Below the pieces are notes generated by a model. The model made no database searches. It was not told where the DNA came from and saw nothing but the letters and a program-made list of their open reading frames with translations. The position numbers and the translations under genes are program-made. 64,000 nucleotides of DNA from Pleurostoma richardsiae (taxonomy: Eukaryota > Ascomycota > Sordariomycetes > Calosphaeriales > Pleurostomataceae): the NCBI GenBank assembly GCA_030052745.1, contig JANBVO010000006.1, forward strand, positions 62,001-126,000, written 5' to 3'. Of this stretch, positions 11,367 through 21,901 are shown one piece after another (position 1 is the first letter of the stretch; every line of letters starts with the position of its first letter).

Positions 11367-12572
11367 ATGGCACCGGTACCTTGCGCCATCTGCAAGACTG
11401 AACGAGCACTCATAAGGCGGCCAAAGAATCACCAGAAACTCTGCAGAAATTGCTTCATATCTGTTTTTGAAGATGAAGTACACCATACCATAACGTCATC
11501 TGACCTATTTCACCGAGGAGAGAGAATCGCAATCGGGGCATCCGGAGGCAAGGACTCGACGGTGCTGGCATCAGTACTAAAGACGTTGAATGAAAGACAC
11601 AACTACGGTTTAGACCTCCTACTTCTCAGTGTTGATGAAGGCATCAAAGGTTACAGGGATGATTCGCTAGAGACCGTCAAAAGAAACGCAGTTCAGTATG
11701 AGATGCCCCTGAAGATCGTTGGCTACGATGAGCTTTATGGCTGGACGATGGATCAGGTTGTCGAAACGATCGGAAAGAAGGGGAACTGCACGTATTGTGG
11801 CGTCTTTCGTCGGCAAGCCCTAGATCGAGGCGCAAAAATGCTGGGCATTAAGCATGTGGTCACTGGGCATAACGCAGACGACGTGGCAGAGACCGTCCTG
11901 ATGAACCTTCTCCGGGGAGACTTGCCTCGTCTTTCACGCTCTACGAGCATTGTTACAGGCGACGACAGCTCGGATGTCAAGCGCAGCAAACCGCTAAAGT
12001 ATTCGTACGAAAAGGAGATCGTTCTCTATGCCCACCATAGAAAGCTGGACTATTTCAGCACCGAATGCATCTATAGCCCGGAAGCATTTCGAGGGAGCGC
12101 GCGGAGCTTGATCAAGAATCTGGAGAAAGTACGTCCAAGTGCCATATTGGATATCGTCCGAAGTGGAGAGGACATGGCCAGGTTGGTGCCTGGAAGGCAG
12201 CCCAATCCTTGCGCATGCAATGGGAAACCCAACAGGACACAAGAGGCCATTGAGGACGACAACGTCGGCGGCTGTCGGTCCTCAAATGGTCGAACTGCCA
12301 GCGGGGAAATGGCAGCCATGGAAGCGCAGCTAAGAGAGAACGAGACCTCGGACGTTCTCGAAACGGACATCACCGCTGCAGTTCCGTTGAGGCCTGGGGG
12401 AAAGACGAAAGACCTCGCCATAAGAACTGATAAGGATAGGAAGCGGCACATCGTCTCCAGGCAGGTACTGGGGCGTTGCGAGAAATGCGGGTACATGTCG
12501 AGCCAGGCAATATGTCAAGCTTGCATGCTGTTGGAGGGATTGAATAAGAACAGGCCACAGATTCAAATATAG
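11367..12572 (+). CDS. NCS6: Cytoplasmic tRNA 2-thiolation protein 1 (Ncs6/Ctu1)
   Basis: Single-exon gene for a 401-residue protein. It carries the PP-loop SGGKDS (ATP-binding, adenylates the wobble uridine) and the central CTYCG motif followed by GHNADD. Two paired zinc sites are present: N-terminal CAIC and CRNC, and C-terminal CEKC and CQAC. Ncs6 with Ncs2 transfers sulfur from Urm1 to U34 of tRNA-Lys, -Glu and -Gln in the cytosol. The start chosen is ATG 11367 (MAPVPCAIC); an in-frame GTG further upstream is not used. Residues about 290-355 form a variable linker before the last zinc motif. Confidence 0.95.
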   Translation: MAPVPCAICKTERALIRRPKNHQKLCRNCFISVFEDEVHHTITSSDLFHRGERIAIGASGGKDSTVLASVLKTLNERHNYGLDLLLLSVDEGIKGYRDDSLETVKRNAVQYEMPLKIVGYDELYGWTMDQVVETIGKKGNCTYCGVFRRQALDRGAKMLGIKHVVTGHNADDVAETVLMNLLRGDLPRLSRSTSIVTGDDSSDVKRSKPLKYSYEKEIVLYAHHRKLDYFSTECIYSPEAFRGSARSLIKNLEKVRPSAILDIVRSGEDMARLVPGRQPNPCACNGKPNRTQEAIEDDNVGGCRSSNGRTASGEMAAMEAQLRENETSDVLETDITAAVPLRPGGKTKDLAIRTDKDRKRHIVSRQVLGRCEKCGYMSSQAICQACMLLEGLNKNRPQIQI

Positions 12573-12806
12573 GCAGTTATACGACAGCCCCAGACCACAT
12601 CTGCCGTTCAAATCAGCATATTGATATATGTTGGCGCCAACTCTATCCATCGTGCTGCACATCTTATACCACGGAGATCCTGCTCAGGATTTTCGAGCTT
12701 CACGCGGCACGACTGACACCACAGCTCCGTCCAGATATAGTTGGCTCATGACATCCGTTTCTCGACCTATAGATTTTGTTTAGCGTCTTAAATCATACTC
12801 TCGGCG

Positions 12807-13222
12807 TCATGGATGGCATACTCTCCAAGGATTGTTCAATTCGAACCCGGGTGGTGCTACCGGAGCATCTGTCTGGCCTCTCAGGTATCCCGTAAGCCGT
12901 CGATCACGATCCATCACTAGAATACCGAGGTTATCAGCTATCTGTCTCCAACGGGCTTTGGGTGGTGGTATCTCGTACTTTGCTGCGAAGATGTTAGCGA
13001 GGTCCCGGAAGCTGCGGTATAGATCAACGAACTCTATCCCAGGCATCTATCGAGTGCCTTGCCCGCTTTCCACCGTTTTGCATGTGCCTGATCTTTGATA
13101 TTCCCGCTCCACTGACTCCAAACATCTGGATATGCTTAGTAGCTTTCCTCGCGGTGAAGAACGGACGTGCTCACAGCTAGGATGATCCCATAGGGAATCA
13201 GAGTCTCGAAAGGAACGGGCAT
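12807..13222 (-). CDS. Mitochondrial complex I small subunit (9.5 kDa, NDUFA1/MWFE-like)
   Basis: Small gene found by splicing three exons on the minus strand: 13222-13175, 13125-13029 and 12916-12807, giving 84 residues. The start MPVPFETLIPYGIILA is a membrane anchor; exon 2 adds MFGVSGAGISKIRHMQNGGK; the last exon reads MDRDRRLTG and PPGFELNNPW. From memory this pattern matches the 9.5 kDa NADH-ubiquinone oxidoreductase subunit of Neurospora, the counterpart of mammalian MWFE, which sits in the membrane arm of complex I. The second donor is GTTGAT, less typical than GTRAGT, but it is the one that keeps the expected WDRxxMDRDRR spacing. Only the last exon appears as part of a plain open frame, so simple ORF calling would misstate this gene. 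Confidence 0.85.
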
Positions 13223-13940
13223 CTTGACGGTTGTAAAGAACTATCCAGGCCGTCAGCGGCCCGATTGAGCATTAAAAAAAATCTCGGCTGTCGTACTCAG
13301 CGTTGTGGCGGCAGTTTATGCAGACCGACGTCTTCAATAGCTGGCGCGGAAGTCGGAAGCTATTCACGGTCGGGAGTCGAAAGGCCTGAGCCGGCAGTTG
13401 TTGCCTCAGGCAAAAGTCCACAGCTGCAGGTGCGGCGGCTGCACGGAGTAGTGCCTAAATAAGGTACCGCTGTACCACGGTCGGCTTGCTGACTAAACTT
13501 TGGAGCACCAACAACGTTGCGTGGGTTCAATGCGAGTCCCAGGGTCGCCATCTGGAGATAACTCAACGCTCAGTTACCCGCAACAACATTCGCATGCCAT
13601 TCCTACAGGGGATTTACGCGTCTATTCCCACCGAGCGTGTAGTCGGGGGATTACTTTTGCCTATCGGCCCCGTTCAGTGGCTAAATCCTCGCGTCTCAGC
13701 CATCTCTCCCGAAGCCTTGTGGTGCCCCATTCGATGCCTTGCGCGCAAGGGCGTTGCTTGAAGCGCAAGCTCTCTCGTACCAGACTGTCTTTCCCGACTA
13801 CAAGATTCGCGTAACGGAAGCTTGAAAGGTATGACGCACCGTCATATCGCCACCCTCGAAGCTCAGTAGTAGAACCGCCACCTTAGGAACAGCAGGGCGA
13901 CACAAACTCCAATTTTGCGCGTGAAGGCGCAATACACAGG
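13223..13940. other. Divergent intergenic region between the complex I subunit and SAS3
   Basis: The flanking genes point outwards, so both promoters lie here. No conserved frame and no motif I can assign was seen in the 718 bases. Confidence 0.55.
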
Positions 13941-16900
13941 ATGGCGAGCGCACAGCTCATGGAGGAAGAGCTCCAACAGGAGCTTCAGCAGAGCGTAATG
14001 GTATCCGAGGAGGATGCGGATTTCGACGAGTACGACGACGATGGAGGAGTCGTGGAGACACAAGATGCGCCTGATGGTGATATGGACTTGGCCGGCCCCG
14101 AAGATGGAGGTGACCATAACCACGAGCATATGCCAATTGAAGAAGGCTCCATTGAGGATGATAGGGATGACGAAGAGGGGGACGCAGATGACGATGATAA
14201 CTTTGAGGACGCCGAGGGCGAAGATGACGACATCCTAGACCACTCTCGGACAGGCAAAGAGGTACCAGTTGTCGATGAGAGCGAGGATGACGATGAAGAC
14301 GTTGAAGGGGTGGGCGCCGTAAAAATCAAACCAGGCGAGACCGACGAGGAAGACGAAGATAGCGAGGGTGAAGCATCGGCGGCGGCTAGTAACGACGACT
14401 CGGATGACGATGCCGAATGGGAAGAAGCCGCCGAAAACGTTGATGAAGATGACGAAGAGTCGGACAGTGCCGCTCCAAACACTTGCATATTTTGCAGGCA
14501 GAACGAGGACAACGACCCTGGCGAGGAGTTTGAGGCTTTCTTGACGTGCTCTGGCTGTGGAGAACATGGTATGTTCCCCTATCCGACTGTGAGGCCGTGG
14601 AGCAGTGGACTGACAAAAGGCAGCCCACCAGCAATGCGCAAGAGAGCACAACATATTCCAAGACAATCAGGGTGAGCTCATATACCTCTCTTCAAGCCTT
14701 CTTCGTCCACAAGTAGCCACAACTAACGATACAAGTAGACCTCGATACTTGGAAGTGCCTCGAGTGCCGTACCGATTTCGAATCCGGCTCGGTTGCGAAT
14801 GAGCTTGGAGCGGATACTACAGCCGATGGCCATTCACCACCCAGCACGCGCAGGTCAACAGCACCCAAGCTTGCCAGAGATTTGCTTCCATCGCAACGAG
14901 GCGCTATCAAACCCGACTCGCATTCGGTTTTCAACCAACTGGTTCTTGATGAAGATCCCATGGATGGCTCCCGTGTGCTGCGAAAGAGAAAGACATCTTC
15001 TGCGGACGCTGAGGCTGAGGAACATGTCATGAGTCTGCGTAAACGGCGTAAGACTACTGTGGATGATGAAAGCAACGACGGCATAAACGGTCCGGACGAT
15101 GATGGGCGACAACAGCGCGCTCGATCGTTGCGACTGAAGATATCCACGAACGCACCGGCTACAGTTGTGCGAAAGTCTCGAAGCACCCTGTTGGTGAAGT
15201 TTCGTGTCAACCCTCAGGACCTCAAGCGCATTTCGAAGTCTAAGCCGCAGAAGAAACGGGCTGATAGGGCTAGCTCATCACGCGTTTCAAGGCCTGTGGT
15301 GTCTCGTGCTGCTCCGCCCGTAGCAGCAAGCATTCCTACTCCTTTCACGTCCACAGCATACACTCAACCGTTCTACTCGTTCTTCGACAAAGATATGGAC
15401 GAGCTGAAGGGCAAGCCGTATGGTGGCATTTTAACCGACGTTGAGGCTGACACCTCGAAAACGCTGCCTACTAATGATGACCGCCGCCGGTTTGATGAAG
15501 CGAAGCAGAAGGCGGAAGAGGAGTGGAGGCAGCGTGTCATCGCCATGCAAGCGGAAATGGAAGCACCGATCAAAAAGTCCAAGAAAGCAGTAGGCCCAGC
15601 AAGCCAAATCGAGTGCATAGAATTTGGCGGTTGGGAGATCGACACGTGGTACGCCGCGCCGTATCCTGAGGAGTACAGCAGGAACCGTGTCCTCTATATC
15701 TGCGAGTTCTGTCTGAAGTACATGAACTCCGACTACGTGGCATGGCGGCATAAATTGAAGTGTCCCGCGAAGCATCCACCTGGAGACGAAATCTATCGCC
15801 ACAACTCCGTGTCGGTGTTTGAGGTTGACGGCCGGAAAAACCCCGTATACTGCCAGAACCTCTGTCTGCTGGCGAAGCTCTTCCTTGGATCCAAGACGCT
15901 CTATTATGACGTCGAACCGTTCCTCTTCTATGTGCTCTGTGAATATGATGACATGGGTTATCATTTCGTGGGGTATTTCTCCAAGGAGAAGCGGGCGAGC
16001 AGCCAGAACAACGTCTCGTGCATCCTGACCTTGCCGATACACCAGAGGAAGGGTTATGGAAACCTTCTCATCGATTTCTCTTACCTCTTGACAAGGGCGG
16101 AACAGAAGACAGGCTCCCCGGAGAAGCCGCTCTCCGATATGGGACTGGTTTCATATCGGAATTACTGGCGATTAATTATGTGTCGATACCTCTTGGACCA
16201 CGTCCCAGAGTCCAACGCAGAAAAGCATGGACTCAGTATCCGAAAGATTTCAGACGATACAGGGCTCACCCCTGACGATGTCGTATCTGCATTGGAAGGC
16301 CTAAGATGCCTAGTGCGCGACTCCCAAACAGGACTGTACGCCTTCCGGGTCGACTTGGCATATTGCAGGGAGTATGTTGCGAAGTGGGACTCGAAGAACT
16401 ACGTTAAGCTCGACCCGAGCGCACTTACATGGACGCCGTATGTCATGGGCCGAAGCAACGCTACGAACTTTGAACTGGGTCTGGCTATGCACGCAATTGC
16501 ACCGCGGGAGGATGAGGAGGAACAAAAGGCCGCAGAGGCTGTAGCGGAGGCATTACCAAATGGCGAGACCCATGTCCTTTACGCTGGCACAAATGGTGTT
16601 GACCACAAGCACGACATGGCAGATGGTTCAACGGTGATGGAGAGCACCGAGCCGAATGAAACAGGCGGCGGTGACGAACTAGCGGAGTCGAGCCCCAAAC
16701 CCGTGGAGAATGGTGTATCCACCAATCATCCGCCGTCAGCAGGTCAACCAGACGAACCATCAGCTGAGATGTCTGAGGAAGACTGGGCATCGCCCTATTT
16801 GGATATACCACCCACTCGCTTCTCAGTTTACCCACCTATCAGACGGCTTGAGCGCTCTCGTTCGAGCTTTGTACAGCCGTCGCTCCCCCGGACGGTCAGT

Positions 16901-17350
16901 GCGCCGCGGCCGAAAGTTCGTCGCTCGACCACCGGCAGCGCCAGGCGGCCGACAGCTCCGAAGCCCAAGAGCAGCGGGGGCTCGCGTAGGAAAACCGGCG
17001 GAACAGGACGGGGCCCAGGCCGGTGGCCCAAGGGTACCAAGAAAAGCGACTATGGGAACGCCGACAGCGGCCCTGGTCTGCCACCTGCCTGGCTCGCCGA
17101 GAGGGCCCGCCTTGCTGCACTGGATGCTGCGAGGAAAGAGGCAGATGACAATGGACTCAAGAGTGATGTGGAAGAGACCGTACAGGTCAAGGCGGTTGAC
17201 ATCAAGGAAGCAAAGAGCCAGGTAAACGGGCTAGCGACAAATGGAGAAGGGAAAGGGAAGGCGTCTCCACGGCTAACTAGATCAACAAGCACTGCGGACG
17301 GGGATGCTACGATGATGGACGTCGACGCTGACGGCGAGGAAGACGCATAG
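13941..17350 (+). CDS. SAS3: MYST-family histone acetyltransferase with PHD finger (Sas3-like)
   Basis: Predicted 1095-residue nuclear protein in three exons: 13941-14568, 14624-14671 and 14739-17350. Residues 20-175 are extremely acidic. A PHD-type zinc finger spans the two introns (CIFC at 182-185, CSGCGEH, HQQC, then WKCLEC). The MYST domain (about 500-790) has a C2HC finger (CEFC, H, C), the catalytic cysteine in SCILTLPIHQ, the acetyl-CoA loop HQRKGYG near 660-666, and the SPEKPLSDMG loop. The C-terminus is basic with an RGPGRWPKG segment and ends acidic. PHD plus MYST points to Sas3/MOZ-type enzymes that acetylate histone H3 in the NuA3 complex; Esa1 has a chromodomain instead. The acceptor of the second intron is tandem (AAG TAG), allowing one extra valine. 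Confidence 0.92.
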
Positions 17351-18641
17351 GGCGGGGCAATCTTTACGCATACTGAGACGGGATTCTAGTCCTTGGTCTC
17401 CGAGTAGCGTTTTGTATGGTTATATAATCGCCCCAGTTACGGACCAGTGGTGCGTTACGCTGCCTAGAGGGAGTCCTCGGGCTTTGATAGTTGGTCTGGT
17501 TGTTGATCGTCGCTAATATACCCCCAATTTGAGCTTAAAAAGAAGGCCCGGTGTCATGACTATGTTCCTTGAAGGCGCCATGAGTCCAAAGTAACGGTTC
17601 CGAATTGCTTCTAGTGCTGCCTTTTGGGCGGCGTGATGGATACACACATCACCACCTCGTTACGGCAAACCGCCGGGCATGAGAGTCTAACGCGATATAT
17701 TCATCCTATGGATTATCCGGACATCATCTGCATAGCACGTGTAATGCAGTAGGCCATAGCTCGCACTTGTCTCTTCTAGTCTTCGGAGAACAGCTGTGCA
17801 GAAGTATCCCGTATTACTTCGTAATTGGCGTATAAGAAAGAGGTTGCGCGTTTCGTCTTGGTACGCCACAGCCCAGCCACACAAATGACAAAAGCATAAA
17901 ATAGGGTGTTCCCATTATTGGCTTAGCGCGCAGCTTGCGCCAAGGAATGCTTCGTCATGGGGTCGTGGCCGGATGAGCTGGGAGGCCGGAAGAGCGGTTC
18001 ATTCATTCTCTTACCTCCCTGACGTTTGGTGTGAGCCACCAGCGATCAGGCCAGTCTCCGACTTGCTCACCTTCGTATTCCTACCTACCTACCTAGCGAG
18101 AGTCGAGATTTCTGCACCATTTTCTCATTCTGTGTTCCATCAATCCCTAACCCACTGCATTCGCGCAACAGCCGTTCTACTGCTCCTTGTCAAGGCAGGC
18201 GTGTCTCAAACCCAACCCCAGTCTCTCCATTCTGCAACGTCTGTCGCGCGGTTCCTTTATCCGGCGTTGTTCCCGCAGCAATTGGGCACATTTGCCTGCC
18301 TACTCACCGAGTGGACGGTCCAAATGCCCAGCATCTCCCACTAAAACGTTCCGGTGGTTCTAGCGGCGAAAGCTACGCCCCTCCCCAACCTCGCAGCGCG
18401 GCGAAAGTGTGCACCTTCAACCTGCGCCTTTTGCATGTGCCAGACGCACGCATATTCCCTTGGCTATCCTATTGCTGTCGCATCCGCATGCGAATGGTAT
18501 CTCGATAAATCCACTGCTGGATTGCGCGCGCTTTCTGTTCCTGCCGCCATTCTCGACGCCGCCGAGGTATAATATCGCAACCGCCTAGAACCGGACTTTA
18601 ACTGTCATCGGCGCACCCACGCCACCCCCAACACCGCCAAG
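17351..18641. other. Intergenic, no gene recognised
   Basis: About 1.3 kb upstream of the epsin gene. It contains a short CCTA microsatellite at 18079-18094. The right half is pyrimidine rich, as expected for a 5' leader. No conserved frame was seen. Confidence 0.55.
18079..18094 (+). repeat. Short CCTA tetranucleotide repeat
   Basis: Four units of a CCTA/CTAC repeat in the region upstream of the epsin gene. Confidence 0.8.
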
Positions 18642-20515
18642 ATGTCGAAGGTTATGAGGAGTGTCAAAAATGTCACCAAGGGCTACTCGAGCGTGCAGGT
18701 CAAGGTCCGCGAAGGTGTGTGCTGGCCCCAATACCGTGCGGCGGAGTGCTGGCGATGGAGTCGCATGCTGACGTAGCTCGAAGCAACGAGCAATGACCCT
18801 TGGGGCCCGACGGGGACCCAAATGAGCGAGATCGCCCAGTTGACCTTCAACTCGTACGCAGCCAGTTTCCATCCACTTTCCTTCCCTGCCGGGCGAATCT
18901 AATCGTTCTCTTTGCGCAGGTCTACCGAGTTCTACGAGATCATGGACATGCTCGACAAGCGGCTAAATGACAAGGGCAAGAACTGGAGGCATGTGCTGAA
19001 GGCCTTGAAGGTTCTCGACTATTGTCTGCATGAAGGCTCAGAGCTCGTCGTCACGTGGGGCAAGCAGAACGTGTACATCATCAAGACGCTCCGGGAGTTC
19101 CAGTACATTGATGAAGAGGGCAGAGACGTCGGCCAGAACGGTTGGTTGCCATCTTAGAAATCCGTGAGGGTAACGTTCTAATGCAGACTTTAGTGCGCGT
19201 CGCTGCCAAGGAGTTGACATCCCTTCTCCTGGACGATGAACGTCTACGGGCGGAGCGCAGTGATAGGAGATCATGGAAGTCTCGCGTGACTGGACTGGAG
19301 GAGTATGCGCCGCAGCATAACGAGCCGCAGCGCCGCAGAGAACCTCGCCGCCAGCACACCGATGAAGACGATGCTGAGTATAGGCTGGCGATCGAGGCGA
19401 GCAAATTTCAGGAAGAGGAAGACCGTAGAAAACGGGAGAGTCGATCCGCTGCGGAGACCGAAGACGATGACCTCGCGAAGGCTATCAAGCTGAGCAAGGA
19501 GGAAGAGGAGCGGCGCAGGCGGGAGCTGGAAGAAACCAATGCAACGAGCCTCTTTGATGATACTCCAGCCGAGACTCTGCAACCTCAGTACACCAGTTTC
19601 AACCAAGGATATCAGCAGGGGAGCGGAGTCGACTTCTTTGGGAACCCCATTGATCAGAGCCAGTTGCAGCCGCCGCAACCGACTGGGTACATGGGGAATG
19701 CGTACACGGGCTTCCAGGCTCAGCCTACTGGATACCAGAATGGTTTCGGTGCTAATGGTTTCACACAACAGCCGACGGCGGCATTCGACCCTTATAACCA
19801 GCAGGCTATGCAGCAGCAGCAGCCCTTCCAGCCTCAGCCTACAGGCTTCAACCCTTACTTGCTTCAGCAGCAGCAGCAGCAGCAGATGCAACAACAACAA
19901 ATCCAGCCCCCCCAGCCGACAGAGTCACCTCTGCAGCCCGGCAGCAATAACCCTTGGGCTTCCAACCAGCAGCAGACACAGTCTCCCTTGAGAGCGATGC
20001 AGACTGGCTCTAACAACCCCTTCGCTCAACAACCACTCGCCCGTCCCGCGACATTTAAAGCCCCGTCCATGCCAGTCCTTGGCACTTTGCCTGAACAGAA
20101 GACATTGTCCACGTTCAACCAGCAGACTTCTTTTGTGTCTCCACAGCAACAACCGCAGAAGGAGCTGAGCGAGCACGAAGCGAAGCTGAATGCTTTACTC
20201 GCCAACGGCGATGGCCTAGACACCTTTGGTAACACGGGACAGCTGCGGATACCCGCTCAGCACACGGCGCCTGGCACGTTTGTCAATAGCGCCGGAGCGG
20301 GACTTAGCAAGCTGACGGCTGAGGCTACGGGGAACAATCCGTTTCTAAGGCAGCAGTTCACGGGCATGCCCACGGTCTCGTACGGAGGCTCGCAGATTCC
20401 GGCTGCTACTGGTCCGGTCGGTATGAACGGGTATGGAGGACAAGGAGCGAGCAACCCGTTCGGTGGAAGACCACAGCAGCAACAAGGCAACCAGGGAGAT
20501 CTCATCCAGTTCTAG
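18642..20515 (+). CDS. ENT1: Epsin (ENTH-domain endocytic adaptor, Ent1/2-like)
   Basis: Predicted 561-residue adaptor in four exons: 18642-18714, 18784-18853, 18920-19140 and 19194-20515. The N-terminal ENTH domain (about 1-145) is clear from KGYSSVQVKVREATSND, EIMDMLDKRLNDKGKNWRHV and LKALKVLDYCLHEGSE; it binds PtdIns(4,5)P2 at the plasma membrane. Two ubiquitin-interacting motifs follow near 183 (EYRLAIEAS) and 215 (LAKAIKLSK). The tail is glutamine rich, with three NPF motifs (near 395, 502 and 541) for EH-domain proteins, and the last residues LIQF form a clathrin box. The whole set is diagnostic for epsins in clathrin-mediated endocytosis. Intron 1 uses an AAG acceptor, required by the ENTH frame. 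A run of CAG/CAA codons lies at about 19807-19900. Confidence 0.94.
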
Positions 20516-21901
20516 AGGGGGGTGGCAGACGCAGGAGGGTAGGCTTTTTGTGTTCACTTTGTTGTTTTCTCGCGAATCGTTGCCCATTTAACACCATGCT
20601 CGTCGCTCCTTGCTCTACGGCGGCTGAACGGCGTTCGCATTCGCAGCTATATCCTCCTCTTCTAGGGTAGCATTCGACCAATACTCTTCCCCCGTTGAAT
20701 ATGCAAATACCACGCTTGATCTGAAGGTGTCCATTCTTCACTGACGTGATCTGTCGTTTAATGATGCATTTGATCCCAAGAAAAAGTCTTGCTTCATGAT
20801 GTCGTAAGACGAAGAGCGAAGGAAAGAGGAGCGTCAGAGCTTCCCATATCTTGGGAAGGATCAGGACAAACGTACCTGAATACTCCGGCATTTAGCGTGG
20901 TTGACTCCTAAGCGACAGTAGTAAGTCCATGATGTTTGTATAGGAGACGTCTTCGTTGTCTGTCATCTGCCCTCGTTCCAAATCTTTGGACAGCGGCGGA
21001 TGTCGAGAGGGGCTTCACGCATCATATGCGCAACCAGTGACCGCCTATAGCCAACTGCTGCGCCTGTCTGACTAAATCCGAGCAAAAGAGTGTCTGAGTC
21101 AACTCCTCCGGCGAATCTACGATGCCTCATTTGCCGTGTGTTCGTCTTCGAAACAAGGCAGTCTCGAGGATTAGTCATTAAGGGCGATTGCCCAATTACG
21201 CGCTGTAGCCCTTTCAGGCAGCATCGCCCACGTGACGTAGGTTGGTACCTGGACCTCGCCGACCAGAGTCTAAAATGAAATTACGCGGTTTGATTGGCCC
21301 GAGCTCGAGAAAGGGCGGCGGGTGTTTTCCGGCCTGAGGTTGGGCGACAAAGGGAAATATCCATGACCGATCCGCCTTAGCACGCTGCCACCTCTTTTTC
21401 TCGACGCACTGCTAGGCGAAGGGAGCTCTCATCATCACCACCACCACCAGCCAAGTCCATCCGACACGGTGGAAGGAGCCTTCCTCACTCCTCAGCTCTT
21501 GATGACTTCGACTTCGTTCTTTCCCACTCAGTTTTAATATCTGCCAGACTCTTCATTCTTTTCCCGTCTCCTTAGGTCACACACGGTTTTCGCGTGGCCT
21601 CTCCCTCCAACGTCCTCGATGCACAACTAAAAAAAAAAAGGTGTCACTGTCGACTTATCGCGTGGTCTGGTCAGTCCTCCCATCGTCGCCGTCGCGTAGC
21701 GAGGACTCAGCCGACCTCGAACTCGCGACTTGCGCTTTCCTCTTCCGGTCAGATCGGCTTCTGGTTCGGCCGGGCCAAAATTCCATCCTCGACGCGTTGG
21801 TCGCGCGAATAATCATCCTCGCGCTCTTGCGATCCTCACTCTCCTCCGCAAAACATCGTCCGGCGCACACCTGAGGCGACCTCGCTCGTCCCAACTCCAC
21901 G
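20516..21901. other. Intergenic, upstream of the nucleoporin gene
   Basis: About 1.4 kb. Two generic promoter elements are visible: CACGTGAC at 21229-21236 (CDEI/E-box type) and an inverted CCAAT box, ATTGG, at 21293-21297. The 300 bases before the ATG are pyrimidine rich. No conserved frame was seen. Confidence 0.55.
21229..21236 (+). promoter_or_regulatory. E-box / CDEI-like element CACGTGAC
   Basis: CACGTG core extended by AC, the form bound by Cbf1-like bHLH factors in fungi. It is about 670 bases upstream of the nucleoporin start. Confidence 0.35.
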
